Source: Acidimicrobiia bacterium
GTDB lineage: Bacteria > Actinomycetota > Acidimicrobiia > IMCC26256 > JAGNEX01
Assembly: GCA_020637365.1 (NCBI GenBank)
Contig: JACJWE010000002.1
Span: 372,001 to 436,000, forward strand
DNA: 64,000 nt
Reading direction: 5' to 3'
Below, one piece after another: positions 26,131 through 34,814 of the stretch. Positions within the stretch are counted from its first letter, which is position 1, and every line of letters begins with the position of its first letter. The notes beneath the pieces are model-generated. The model was not told the origin of the DNA, did no database searches, and saw only the letters and a list, made by a program, of their open reading frames with translations. The position numbers were made by a program, and so were the translations under genes.

Positions 26131-26523
26131 TTAACGCTTGGAGTACTGAGGCGCCTTGCGGGCCTTCTTCAGACCGTACTTCTTGCGTTCCTTGACCCTG
26201 GGGTCACGCGTCAGCAGTCCCGCTCTTTTGAGCGGTGGGCGCATTTCGGGGTCGAGCTCGATCAGTGCGCGAGCGATACCCAGGCGGACAGCACCTGCCT
26301 GGCCGGTGATCCCGCCACCGTCCACGGTACAGGCCACGTCATAGACCTCGGCGGTCTGGGTAACGCGGAGCGGTTCTGAAAGAACGACTCGGTGGGCGGC
26401 TGAAGGAAAGAAGTTCTCCACCGTCCGGCCATTGACGGTGATCTGACCGGTACCGGGACGAAGGCGTACCCGGGCAACAGCAGCCTTACGGCGGCCGACG
26501 GTCTGAACAAGTGGCTTAGACAT
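26131..26523 (-). CDS. rpsI: Ribosomal protein S9
   Basis: 130 aa. Starts MSKPLVQTVGRRK and ends in the conserved basic tail KKARKAPQYSKR, which reaches the P-site tRNA anticodon loop. Located 14 nt after rplM in the conserved L13-S9 pair. Confidence 0.97.
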   Translation of the reverse strand: MSKPLVQTVGRRKAAVARVRLRPGTGQITVNGRTVENFFPSAAHRVVLSEPLRVTQTAEVYDVACTVDGGGITGQAGAVRLGIARALIELDPEMRPPLKRAGLLTRDPRVKERKKYGLKKARKAPQYSKR

Positions 26524-26537
26524 CGTTGGATGACTCC

Positions 26538-26978
26538 TCAGCGCTTACTAGCGAGTTCGTAGGATTGCGGCTGCTGTCCGGCGTGTGGATGGGTCGGACC
26601 TCCGTAGACACGGAGCTTGCCGATCATCTGACGACCCAGCCGGTTCTTGGGCAGCATGCCTTTGACCGCACGTTCGATCACGCGCTCGGGGTGCTTTTTG
26701 AGAGCTTCGCCGAGGGTCTCGGAGCGAAGGCCGCCCGGGTAGCCCGAGTGACGGTGGTACACCTTGTCCTCTAACGCCTTGGGCGACGCTGAGATCTCCG
26801 CAGCGTTGATCACGATGACGTGGTCACCGGTGTCGGCGTGCGGAGCATAAATCGGCTTGTGCTTGCCGCGCAGGAGGCGTGCTACCTCGGTCGACAAACG
26901 GCCCAGCGACGCACCTTGCGCGTCGATGACAAACCACGCGCGTTGGATGTCGGTCGGTTTGGGTGAAAACGTCTTCAC
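26538..26978 (-). CDS. rplM: Ribosomal protein L13
   Basis: 146 aa from the GTG at 26978 (MKTFSPKPTDIQRAW), which fits the family length; an upstream in-frame start at 27038 would add an unrelated 20 residues. The motifs GRLSTEVARLLRGKHK and GDHVIVINA are typical. A GAGGAC lies about 6 nt before the start. The 207-nt gap upstream contains possible leader structures. Confidence 0.95.
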   Translation of the reverse strand: MKTFSPKPTDIQRAWFVIDAQGASLGRLSTEVARLLRGKHKPIYAPHADTGDHVIVINAAEISASPKALEDKVYHRHSGYPGGLRSETLGEALKKHPERVIERAVKGMLPKNRLGRQMIGKLRVYGGPTHPHAGQQPQSYELASKR

Positions 26979-27075
26979 AACGAAGTCCTCGTAGTGCGAG
27001 CCCCGGGTACGGTCACCCCGTATCGGCGGCTGCTTCATTTAACCTGCGTCACTAAAGTGCGCGTTCAGCCCAACC

Positions 27076-27120
27076 CTGGCGCCGTTTTGAGAAACGGCAC
27101 ACCGGATACACCGGCGCCAG
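27076..27120 (-). promoter_or_regulatory. Candidate L13 leader with alternative hairpins
   Basis: Between truA and rplM, an 8-bp outer pairing (27076-27083 with 27113-27120) and a 7-bp hairpin with a 4-nt loop (27081-27087 with 27092-27098) share bases 27081-27083, so they exclude each other. Such a switch ahead of rplM-rpsI recalls autoregulatory L13 leaders, but I cannot match it to a known consensus. Confidence 0.35.
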
Positions 27121-27185
27121 ACTGGTCGGCCACAAGCGCGACGGGCAAGGCTAACCGGCTGGCAACACCGCATGCAACGCCAGCC

Positions 27186-28073
27186 TCATATCACCGACTC
27201 CGAAGACCAGTGTTGATACCCCACGGCGTCGAGCACAAGCCCCTCCGGCGGCGCTATCTGTCCAGCAGCAGATCGGTCTCGCGCAGCCAAGATCTGAGGG
27301 ACGCTTGCCGGATCGACCGCGCCCCGGCCTACATCGACAAGCGTGCCGACGATCGAACGGACCATCTGCCAACAAAAGGCCGTACCCGTGACGGCCACAT
27401 CGACACGCGGCGATTCATCGCCGTGAACGCCCCGCGAAAGGGGCTCGATGTCGAGTCGCACCACTTCGCGTTGCGTCGTCGAACCCGGCGGGCCTACACG
27501 ACAAAACGATGCGAAGTCATGTTGACCGACAAACGCTCGTGAGGCTTGGGTCATCAAGTCGACGTTCACGGGCCAGCGCGGCGTCCATTCACGGTGGGCT
27601 TCCAACACATCGATCACGCCATCGAGTTTGAGGCGATACTTGTAGCGCCGCCACTTTGCGTCGAAACGTGCCGAAAACGGTGCACGCTCAAAATGGGCGC
27701 TTCGAATCGAAATGACGGGGTTGAGATCACGATTCAGCCCACGGCGGAGGCGTTCGAGCGGTACGCGTCGAAGCGCAAGGGTCGATGCCGGGAAGGACAC
27801 CACCTGCCCCGTAGCGTGCACCCCCGCGTCGGTTCGCCCCGCCACCTCGAGAGATGGATCGATGCCGCACCGCCGCTGAATTGCATCGCTCAGCACACCA
27901 GCGACCGTCTTGACCTCGGGCTGAGCGGCGAATCCGTGAAAACGATCGCCACGGTACGCCAGGACGAGGACGGCGACATCAGCAATCGGATCCCCAACGT
28001 TCAACAAGTCAGGAACACGCGCGGTAACGGGGGATGCGCCGGAGCGTTGGTCGCCTATGGCCGGTGGTTTCAC
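27186..28073 (-). CDS. truA: tRNA pseudouridine(38-40) synthase TruA
   Basis: Roughly 295 aa. Has the TruA signature around the catalytic Asp (AGRTDAGVHATGQV), the N-terminal YRGDRFHGFAAQ and the FxSF-like segment near DFASFC. The enzyme modifies the anticodon stem-loop of many tRNAs. The frame extends to 28139, but that part contains the rplQ terminator, so a start below it is needed. GTG at 28073 is the first candidate; a TTG near 28001 is another. Start uncertain. Confidence 0.9.
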   Translation of the reverse strand: MKPPAIGDQRSGASPVTARVPDLLNVGDPIADVAVLVLAYRGDRFHGFAAQPEVKTVAGVLSDAIQRRCGIDPSLEVAGRTDAGVHATGQVVSFPASTLALRRVPLERLRRGLNRDLNPVISIRSAHFERAPFSARFDAKWRRYKYRLKLDGVIDVLEAHREWTPRWPVNVDLMTQASRAFVGQHDFASFCRVGPPGSTTQREVVRLDIEPLSRGVHGDESPRVDVAVTGTAFCWQMVRSIVGTLVDVGRGAVDPASVPQILAARDRSAAGQIAPPEGLVLDAVGYQHWSSESVI

Positions 28074-28090
28074 GTGCCCGATCTCTGACC

Positions 28091-28135
28091 AAAAAAGGGC
28101 TGTGGGCACGACCCGAAACAGGCCATGCCCACAGC
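28091..28135 (-). terminator. Intrinsic terminator after rplQ
   Basis: On the minus strand a perfect 10-bp stem (28135-28126 with 28108-28099) with a 17-nt loop is followed by CCC and six T residues (28096-28091). It would end the infA-to-rplQ transcript. Confidence 0.8.
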
Positions 28136-28160
28136 TCACAAAATGTTGTTGCGAACCGGT

Positions 28161-28511
28161 CTAGACCAGTTCGATCCGTGCCATTGGAGCATTGTCGCCC
28201 GGGCGCGGACCCAATTTGAGGATCCTGGTGTAGCCGCCGTTGCGGTCCTTGTACCTAGGACCGATATCGGACATCAACTTGTTGGCGACGTCCTTGTCAC
28301 GAATGGCCGCAACGATGAGCCGGGCGTTGTGGACGTCGCCCTTCTTCGCCTTGGTGATCAGACGCTCAGCAAACGGCCGGAGCGCCTTAGCTTTGGTCAC
28401 CGTGGTCGTAATTCCTTCTGCCTCAAACAGGCAGTTCGCGAGGTTGGCCATGATGAGACGCTCATGCGCTGCTGAGCCGCCAAGATTTGGGCCGCGACGG
28501 GGTTTCGACAT
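28161..28511 (-). CDS. rplQ: Ribosomal protein L17
   Basis: 116 aa from the ATG at 28511 (MSKPRRGPNLGG). The blocks SAAHERLIMANL and ALRPFAERLITKAKKGD are family hallmarks. It starts 5 nt after rpoA; the longer in-frame extension lies inside rpoA and is not used. Last gene before the terminator at 28091-28135. Confidence 0.96.
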   Translation of the reverse strand: MSKPRRGPNLGGSAAHERLIMANLANCLFEAEGITTTVTKAKALRPFAERLITKAKKGDVHNARLIVAAIRDKDVANKLMSDIGPRYKDRNGGYTRILKLGPRPGDNAPMARIELV

Positions 28512-28516
28512 TGCGC

Positions 28517-29455
28517 TTACTCCTTCATGGCGAGCGACAGACCGCGCTCGTCGAGCTTCTCGACAACTTCGTCGAGGGACTTCTGCCCAAAGTTGGTAAT
28601 TGCCAACAGATCGTCCGGTGTCTTTTGAACGAGTTGACCAATCGTGTCGACTTGAGCTCGCTTCAAGCAATTCCGCGGACGCTCTGACAGATCGAGGTCT
28701 TCGATGGGGAGCTCAAGGTCAGGCGACGTCACCGTGACCGGTGAGGTATCGCCCAATTCGAGGCCCTGGGGCTCTTCATCCATCTCGGCAACCAGCTGCA
28801 TCAGGTTCTGCAGCGTTTGACCGGCTGACGCGAGCGCCTCGGCCGGGGTCATCGAACCATCGGTCTCGATCTCGATGACCAAACGGTCATAGTTCGTCGC
28901 CTGCTCCACACGGGTTGGCTCGACCGTGTAAGACACCCGGCGTACCGGTGAAAAGATCGCGTCGATCACGATCAGGCCGATAGTGGTTTCACGGTTGGCG
29001 CGGTCCGCTGACAGGTAGCCGCGGCCCCGTTCGACCGTCACGTCGAGAGCGAGACGTCCGTGGTCGTCAAGATCGGCGATGACGAGCTCTGGATTGATCA
29101 TCTCGACATCGGAGGTGAGCTGGATATCGCCAGCGGTCACCGGGCCGGGGCCCTCTTTGTCGAGGCGGAGCGTCACCGCCTCGTCGGCGACGGAACTCAA
29201 GACGACGTCTTTGAGGTTCAAGACGATATCGGTGACGTCCTGCTTGACACCCTCGATGGTGTCGAATTCGTGCAAAGCGTCATCGAACTGAACTTTGGTA
29301 ATCGCGGCACCCGGAATCGAAGACAGCAGCGTACGGCGGATGCTGTTTCCGAGCGTGTGGCCAAAACCCGGTTCGAGGGGAGAGACGGCAAATTGCTGGC
29401 GTCCGTTCTCTTCCTCGCCGAGCGGCTCGACGGTTGGGCGTTGAATCATCAACAT
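28517..29455 (-). CDS. rpoA: RNA polymerase alpha subunit
   Basis: 312 aa. N-terminal assembly domain with FGHTLGNSIRRTLLSS and the alpha dimer interface, then a flexible linker and the C-terminal domain (about 235-312) with LDLSERPRNCLKRA that contacts UP elements and activators. Classical alpha operon order rpsM-rpsK-rpsD-rpoA-rplQ. Confidence 0.97.
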   Translation of the reverse strand: MLMIQRPTVEPLGEEENGRQQFAVSPLEPGFGHTLGNSIRRTLLSSIPGAAITKVQFDDALHEFDTIEGVKQDVTDIVLNLKDVVLSSVADEAVTLRLDKEGPGPVTAGDIQLTSDVEMINPELVIADLDDHGRLALDVTVERGRGYLSADRANRETTIGLIVIDAIFSPVRRVSYTVEPTRVEQATNYDRLVIEIETDGSMTPAEALASAGQTLQNLMQLVAEMDEEPQGLELGDTSPVTVTSPDLELPIEDLDLSERPRNCLKRAQVDTIGQLVQKTPDDLLAITNFGQKSLDEVVEKLDERGLSLAMKE

Positions 29456-29523
29456 GGCGTAACGACCTCAGTGGTGTTGCGAAATATGTGGCACGTCTCG
29501 TCTGGCTCACGCCAAACAGAGGA

Positions 29524-30135
29524 TTACTTGGAGTACAACTCCACGATCAGTTGCTCACGCACCGGCACATCGATTTGGGCCCTAATCGGCAGGTCGCGAA
29601 CGGTCACTTGAACATCGCCGGAGTTGAACTCCAACCAAGCCGGAACTTTGCGATCCAGCGTGTCGATGTTGTGACGAATGTTCAGCAAGCCACGCGCCTT
29701 GTCGGTCAACGTGACGACATCGCCGGGGCGGACCAAGAACGACGGGATGTTCACTCGGCGTCCATTGACCAAGACGTGCCCGTGTCCCACCAACTGGCGA
29801 GCTTGCGGACGGGTCGCAGCGACACCGGCACGGAACATGACGTTGTCGAGGCGACGCTCGAGCAAACGCAGCAAGTTCTCACCCGTAACGCCCGATTGAC
29901 GGTTGGCCTCTTCGTACACCTTGCGGAACTGACGTTCGAGCAAGCCATACATGAAACGTGCCTTTTGCTTCTCACGAAGCTGCAGCAAATACTCAGACTC
30001 GCGGATCCGGCGACGACCGTGCTCACCCGGCGGGTATGCACGTGCCTCAAGGATCCGGTCGTACTTCTTTGATTCATAAATGTTCGTGCCCAAGCGACGG
30101 CACTTTTTGGCTTTGGGGCCTGTATAACGCGCCAT
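29524..30135 (-). CDS. rpsD: Ribosomal protein S4
   Basis: 203 aa. Starts MARYTGPKAKKCRR, with the S4 RNA-binding domain at about 94-160 (LERRLDNVMFRAGVA, then GHVLVNGRRVNIPS). A primary 16S rRNA binder and probable autoregulator of the alpha operon. No zinc-type cysteine quartet is present. It begins 3 nt after rpsK. Confidence 0.97.
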   Translation of the reverse strand: MARYTGPKAKKCRRLGTNIYESKKYDRILEARAYPPGEHGRRRIRESEYLLQLREKQKARFMYGLLERQFRKVYEEANRQSGVTGENLLRLLERRLDNVMFRAGVAATRPQARQLVGHGHVLVNGRRVNIPSFLVRPGDVVTLTDKARGLLNIRHNIDTLDRKVPAWLEFNSGDVQVTVRDLPIRAQIDVPVREQLIVELYSK

Positions 30136-30138
30136 GAC

Positions 30139-30537
30139 TCAAACCCTCCGACGCTTCTTGGGACGACAACCGTTGTGAGGAACCGGGGTCACATCTTTGA
30201 TCCCCGAAACCTCGATACCTGCGTTCTGTATGGACCGAATAGCGGTCTCACGACCGGATCCGGGACCCTTCACAAAGACATCGACCTTGCGCATGCCATG
30301 TTCCATCGCTCGCTTGGCTGCGGCCTCGGCCGCCATCTGCGCAGCGAACGGGGTCGACTTTCGAGACCCCTTGAACCCGACGTTGCCAGCTGACGCCCAC
30401 GAAATGGCGTTGCCTTGAGAATCGGTGAAGGTGATGATTGTGTTGTTGAACGACGACTTGATGTGGGCGATGCCGTGCGAAACGTTCTTGCGCTCGCGAC
30501 GACGGGGCCTCTTGGCCGTCGAGCTTGGTCGTGCCAT
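30139..30537 (-). CDS. rpsK: Ribosomal protein S11
   Basis: 132 aa. The signature GIAHIKSSFNNTIITFTD and the C-terminal THNGCRPKKRRRV-like end (PHNGCRPKKRRRV) are present. Part of the 30S platform near the E site. Thirty nt after rpsM. Confidence 0.97.
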   Translation of the reverse strand: MARPSSTAKRPRRRERKNVSHGIAHIKSSFNNTIITFTDSQGNAISWASAGNVGFKGSRKSTPFAAQMAAEAAAKRAMEHGMRKVDVFVKGPGSGRETAIRSIQNAGIEVSGIKDVTPVPHNGCRPKKRRRV

Positions 30538-30567
30538 TGAAACGAACTCCTGGAGTGGGACGCCGGA

Positions 30568-30948
30568 CTAGTGGCGTGGGGCCTTCTTCTTGCCGGCCAC
30601 GGTCTTACGCGGACCTTTACGGGTGCGTGCATTGGTCTGCGTGCGCTGTCCGTGGACCGGAAGCCCACGACGGTGACGCAAACCCTGGTAGCAGCCAATC
30701 TCCATCTTTCGTTTGATGTTTTGGCTGACCTCGCGACGCAGGTCACCCTCGACCCGGTAGTTCTCTTCGATAAAAGAACGAAGTCGCTGGATCTCATCTT
30801 CGGTGAGGTCGTAAACCCGCGTTGACGGGTTGACCCCGGTCTGCTCACACGCGAGCTGCGCTCGGGTGCGGCCCACACCAAAGATGTAGGTGAGCGCTAT
30901 CTCGGTCCGCTTCTCCCGCGGAACATCCACTCCGGCAATACGTGCCAT
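30568..30948 (-). CDS. rpsM: Ribosomal protein S13
   Basis: 126 aa. Begins MARIAGVDVPREKR and ends in a basic tail with KGPRKTVAGKKKAPRH that contacts the P-site tRNA. GLRHRRGLPVHGQRTQTNAR is the conserved C-terminal block. Nine nt after rpmJ. Confidence 0.97.
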   Translation of the reverse strand: MARIAGVDVPREKRTEIALTYIFGVGRTRAQLACEQTGVNPSTRVYDLTEDEIQRLRSFIEENYRVEGDLRREVSQNIKRKMEIGCYQGLRHRRGLPVHGQRTQTNARTRKGPRKTVAGKKKAPRH

Positions 30949-30957
30949 TTAGTTCTC

Positions 30958-31071
30958 CTACCCCTGCCGCTGCTTGTGGCGAGGGTTCTCACAGATGATC
31001 ATGACGCGACCATGTCGACGAATGACGCGACACTTCTCGCACATCTTCTTGACGCTTGGGCGTACTTTCAT
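30958..31071 (-). CDS. rpmJ: Ribosomal protein L36
   Basis: 37 aa, found by direct translation. Begins MKVRPSVKKMCEKCR and ends PRHKQRQG. Zinc ligands C11, C14, C27 and H32 are intact, so this is the zinc-binding form. It lies between infA and rpsM as in most bacteria. Confidence 0.95.
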   Translation of the reverse strand: MKVRPSVKKMCEKCRVIRRHGRVMIICENPRHKQRQG

Positions 31072-31145
31072 TTTCGGGCAACTCCGTCCGGGTCGGCCGC
31101 CAGGCGCGGCGGCATCCGGAAGTTTGGTTGAGCTGGGTCAAACCG

Positions 31146-31370
31146 CTACCGATAGCGGTAGGTGATCCGGCCTCGCTTCAAGTCGTACGGGGTGAGCTCC
31201 ACCTGAACACGATCACCGGGCAGGATTCGGATGTAGTGCATACGCATCTTGCCGGAGATATGTGCCAAGACTTCATGTTCGTTCTCGAGCTCGACGCGAA
31301 ACATCGCATTCGGAAGAGCTTCCGAGACGGTTCCTTCGACGAGGATTGCATCGTCTTTTGCCTTGGCCAG
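31146..31370 (-). CDS. infA: Translation initiation factor IF-1
   Basis: 74 aa from CTG at 31370 (read as MAKAKDDAILVEG), matching the family length. AAGGA ends 8 nt before the CTG. The only other in-frame start, GTG at 31397, adds nine Arg-rich residues not seen in IF-1 and has no good ribosome-binding site. The OB-fold blocks (NAMFRVELENEHEVLAHISG; RILPGDRVQVELTPYD) are complete. IF-1 blocks the A site during initiation. Confidence 0.93.
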   Translation of the reverse strand: MAKAKDDAILVEGTVSEALPNAMFRVELENEHEVLAHISGKMRMHYIRILPGDRVQVELTPYDLKRGRITYRYR

Positions 31371-31426
31371 TGGTTCTTTCCTTGTTCGTCGACGCACGGA
31401 TCCGCGCGACGAGACCGGGCTTGGGG

Positions 31427-31461
31427 CCAGCGGAGAATAGTATCGCTGGCGAGTTACTCAA
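31427..31461 (-). promoter_or_regulatory. Promoter candidate for infA-rpmJ-rpsMKD-rpoA-rplQ
   Basis: TTGAGT (31461-31456) and TATTCT (31439-31434) on the minus strand are 16 nt apart. The -10 is enclosed by a 6-bp inverted repeat CCAGCG...CGCTGG (31427-31432 and 31444-31449), which could be an operator or an early RNA stem. Confidence 0.55.
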
Positions 31462-31548
31462 CCCAAACGCTGGTCATAAATTCCATGTCGATCACGCTCT
31501 GCACCCACACGCGCTACGTATGAACACACGACAACCGAGGTGATCAGC

Positions 31549-32295
31549 TCACACACGAGTCAGTACCTGCGGACCGTCGTCGGTAACTGCGATCGTGTCC
31601 TCAAAGTGTGCCGAAAGCCGACCGTCCGCGGTCACCACAGACCAACCGTCGGCCAGGACCTTGGTGCCGGCCGAGCCCGCGTTCACCATCGGCTCGACGG
31701 CATAGACGTGACCGAGGCGCATGCGCATGCCCTTGCCTCGACGGCCGTAGTTCGGGATCTGGGGATCCTCGTGCATCGCCGTTCCGATCCCGTGCCCAAC
31801 ATATTCCCGGACAACGGAATACCCCGCTCCCTCGGCGACTTGTTGCACCGCTGCACCGAGGTCACCCAGCCGATTTCCTTCGACGATCTCGGCGATACCG
31901 GCGTTGAGACTCTCCTCGGTCACGTCCATAAGCCGCTGCGCTTCTTTGGTCACCTCACCTATGCCGAAGGTGCGAGCTGCATCCGCGTGCCAACCCTGGA
32001 TGATCGCTCCCGCGTCAACGCTGATGATGTCCCCCTCTTCGAGTCGAGTCGCATCCGGTATCCCATGGACGATCATGTCGTTGGGCGAAGTACAAATCAC
32101 CGCAGGAAAACCGTGGTAACCGAGGAAGTTTGATTCTGCCCCATTGTCAGCGAGGACCTTGCGCGCAACGGCATCGAGGTCCAGCGTCGTCACTCCGGGG
32201 CGAGCGAACTCGCGTACCCGTTCGTGCATCTCGGCGACGACGATCCCCGCTCTGCGCATGAGAGCGATCTGTTCATTGTTCTTTGCGACGATCAC
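31549..32295 (-). CDS. map: Methionine aminopeptidase, type I
   Basis: 248 aa pita-bread metallopeptidase that removes the initiator Met. Metal ligands are in the DVDAGAIIQGWHADAARTF region (reads SVDAGAIIQGWHADAA), then EYVGHGIGTAMHEDP and EPM. GTG start overlaps the adk stop by 4 nt (32292-32295). Standard adk-map-infA order. Confidence 0.97.
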   Translation of the reverse strand: MIVAKNNEQIALMRRAGIVVAEMHERVREFARPGVTTLDLDAVARKVLADNGAESNFLGYHGFPAVICTSPNDMIVHGIPDATRLEEGDIISVDAGAIIQGWHADAARTFGIGEVTKEAQRLMDVTEESLNAGIAEIVEGNRLGDLGAAVQQVAEGAGYSVVREYVGHGIGTAMHEDPQIPNYGRRGKGMRMRLGHVYAVEPMVNAGSAGTKVLADGWSVVTADGRLSAHFEDTIAVTDDGPQVLTRV

Positions 32296-32951
32296 GAGCC
32301 TGCACGCGCCCCATCAATAGCCGCGACGGCACGAGCAAACACTTCGTCGACATCGCCGTCACCATCTATCTGTACCAGCAGATCGCGCTCGGCATAAAAG
32401 TCGAGTAACGGCTTGGTCTGCTCTTGATATGCCTGCAGACGAGTAGCCACCGCGTCTTCGGTGTCATCGTCGCGTTGAACGACGGCGCCACCGCACACAT
32501 CACAAACCCACTGGACGTTGGGCGGGCTATCGACGTGATATGTCGCCCCGCATTCCGAGCATACGCGGCGGCCAGCGATTCGGGCGACGACGATGTCGGT
32601 CGGAACGTCTAGATCGAGAAGCAGGTCGAGACCGTCTTCGCCAACGGCTTCTTCAAGAGCCTCCGCCTGTGCAGCGGTCCGTGGAAAACCATCCAAGATG
32701 AAGCCGTCATCACCATGATTGGTCAGGAACTCGACCACCACGCCGATCACGACGTCGTCGGGAACCAATTCGCCGCGATCCATAAAGCCCTTTGCCGTCT
32801 GACCTAGAGGCGTTTGGGCTTTCACGGCCGCCCGAAACATGTCACCGGTCGAGACGTGAGCAACGCCGTAGTGGTCCGCGAGCTTGGCCGCCTGGGTTCC
32901 TTTTCCCGCGCCCTGTTTGCCCGAGATGAGCATCTTGAGTGCATATGCCAT
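32292..32951 (-). CDS. adk: Adenylate kinase with zinc-type lid
   Basis: About 219 aa from the ATG at 32951. P-loop GKQGAGKGT close to the N-terminus, the NMP-binding DGFPRT block, and a lid with two Cys pairs (CSEC and CDVC), the zinc-binding form. It interconverts ATP/AMP and ADP. The start is preferred over one at 32975 because AAAGGA lies about 12 nt upstream and extra residues would precede the P-loop. Overlaps map by 4 nt. Confidence 0.95.
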   Translation of the reverse strand: MAYALKMLISGKQGAGKGTQAAKLADHYGVAHVSTGDMFRAAVKAQTPLGQTAKGFMDRGELVPDDVVIGVVVEFLTNHGDDGFILDGFPRTAAQAEALEEAVGEDGLDLLLDLDVPTDIVVARIAGRRVCSECGATYHVDSPPNVQWVCDVCGGAVVQRDDDTEDAVATRLQAYQEQTKPLLDFYAERDLLVQIDGDGDVDEVFARAVAAIDGARAGS

Positions 32952-33005
32952 GGCGTGGGTCTCGTCCTTTCCCATTCTGAGGCGATGGGGGGGCTAACTC
33001 AGAAA

Positions 33006-34283
33006 CTATTGCTTGAGGAACCCCTCGTAGTTACGCATCATGAGCTGGGAGTCGATCTGTTTCATCGTCTCCAGAGCGACACCAACGGTGATGATCAACG
33101 AGGTTCCAGAATACGACAGTGTGTTGATATCCCAGAATTTCAGCAATAGGTACGGCGCCGTCGCCACGGCAGCCAAGAACGCGGCACCTGGCAAGGTAAT
33201 GCGGTTGAGGACCCGAGCGAGGTACGACTCGGTGTCGGGACCTGGTCGGATCCCTGGGATATAACCACCCTGTTTGCGAATGATGTCCGCCTGTTGCGCC
33301 GGATTAAACGAGATCGCCGTGTAGAAGTACGCGAAGAAGATGATCAGCACGGCGTTGATGATGATGTACGTCCACGAAGCCGAAGAGTTACCGCCCCCAA
33401 AGGCGTCCTCGATGAAGTTACGAGCGGCCTCCCATGGAAGTGCGTTCTGGATCAGTACAGGGAAGTACAGGACAGCAGAGGAGAAGATGACCGGGATAAC
33501 ACCGCTCTGGTTCACCTTCAGCGGAATGTAGGTTCGCTGACCGCCATACATGCGACGACCCACGACCCGCTTGGCGAACTCGACGGGGATTCGGCGTTGT
33601 CCAGATTCGATAAAGACGATTGCCACGATGACGGCCAGGGTCAGCAGCATCAGGATGCCGAAAACGAAGGCCCCTTCTTCTTTGCGGATCGCCTCGTACT
33701 GACCGGGGATCACCGATACGACCGCCGAGAAGATGATCAGCGACATACCGTTGCCGATCCCACGCTGTGAGATCAGTTCTCCGAGCCACATAATCAGAGC
33801 TGTACCGGCGGTCAGGGTGATCACGACCAACATCACCTCAGGAGCGGTGATCCCAGAGCGCATCAATTGCGACGTCGGTCCGAACGTCACCATGCCGGTC
33901 GACTGGACCGCCGCCAGAACGACGGTCAGATAGCGACTCGCCTGCGTGATCTTTTTCTGACCCGCTTGCCCTTCTTGCTGCCACTGCTCGACCTTGGGAA
34001 TCACCACACCGAGCAACTGCATGATGATCGACGAGGTGATGTACGGCATGATCCCGAGGGTAAACACCGACGCAGACGCCAGCGCACCGCCCGAAAACAG
34101 GTTCAACAAGCTTCCGAAACCACCCTGCAAGGCCGGGTTGCTTTGGTTCGCAATGGCGTCCACATCTGCGTAGGGCAGCGGGATGAACGCACCAAAACGG
34201 TATAGCGCAATAATCAAGATGGTGAACAGGATCTTGTTACGAAGATCCGGCACCCGGAACATATTTGGCAGTCGGCTCAGCAT
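33006..34283 (-). CDS. secY: Preprotein translocase subunit SecY
   Basis: 425 aa, ten membrane helices forming the protein-conducting channel. Signatures GGALASASVFTLGIMPYI and the cytosolic loop VVGRRMYGGQRTYIPLKVNQSGVIPVIF are present. Placed between rplO and adk as usual. Confidence 0.97.
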   Translation of the reverse strand: MLSRLPNMFRVPDLRNKILFTILIIALYRFGAFIPLPYADVDAIANQSNPALQGGFGSLLNLFSGGALASASVFTLGIMPYITSSIIMQLLGVVIPKVEQWQQEGQAGQKKITQASRYLTVVLAAVQSTGMVTFGPTSQLMRSGITAPEVMLVVITLTAGTALIMWLGELISQRGIGNGMSLIIFSAVVSVIPGQYEAIRKEEGAFVFGILMLLTLAVIVAIVFIESGQRRIPVEFAKRVVGRRMYGGQRTYIPLKVNQSGVIPVIFSSAVLYFPVLIQNALPWEAARNFIEDAFGGGNSSASWTYIIINAVLIIFFAYFYTAISFNPAQQADIIRKQGGYIPGIRPGPDTESYLARVLNRITLPGAAFLAAVATAPYLLLKFWDINTLSYSGTSLIITVGVALETMKQIDSQLMMRNYEGFLKQ

Positions 34284-34322
34284 CGGTCCTCCCGGCGTGG
34301 ATGCAGCATCCAGCTCCGGTGT

Positions 34323-34814
34323 TTAGCGGTTGGTCAACGCGCTTCCACGCGATGCCGGACGCACACCCGAGAACGGCAAGTCGAGCTTGACCGTGCTGCC
34401 CCCAGCCCCTTCGATCGCCGAAACGGCGGACTTCGAAAAGGCATGTGCCCGTACATTGAGCTTGGTGTCGAGTGAACCGCTGCCGAGAACCTTGACCAGA
34501 CCCTTCTTGGGGATCAGGCCGCGCTCTCGCATCAGTTCCGGTGTGACAACCGTGCCCGCGTCAAAGACGTTAAGTCTGTCAACATTAACAACTTCGTATG
34601 ACACGCGGAACGGGTTATTGAAGCCGCGACCCTTCGGGATTCGACGGTGCAGTGGTGTTTGACCACCCTCGAAGCCGACGGGCACGGTGTTTCGCGCGTG
34701 CTGACCTTTGGTACCTCGGCCTGCGGTCTTGCCGCCTTTACCGCCGATTCCGCGGCCGACGCGCTTGCGCGCCGTCTTTGCTCCGGGGGATGGTTTCAGA
34801 TCATGAATCTTCAT
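34323..34814 (-). CDS. rplO: Ribosomal protein L15
   Basis: 163 aa. N-terminal Gly/Arg/Lys-rich extension (GRGIGGKGGKTAGRG) that threads into 23S rRNA, and the conserved VNVDRLNVFDAG. Its ATG shares one base with the L30 stop (TAATG at 34816-34812). Confidence 0.96.
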   Translation of the reverse strand: MKIHDLKPSPGAKTARKRVGRGIGGKGGKTAGRGTKGQHARNTVPVGFEGGQTPLHRRIPKGRGFNNPFRVSYEVVNVDRLNVFDAGTVVTPELMRERGLIPKKGLVKVLGSGSLDTKLNVRAHAFSKSAVSAIEGAGGSTVKLDLPFSGVRPASRGSALTNR

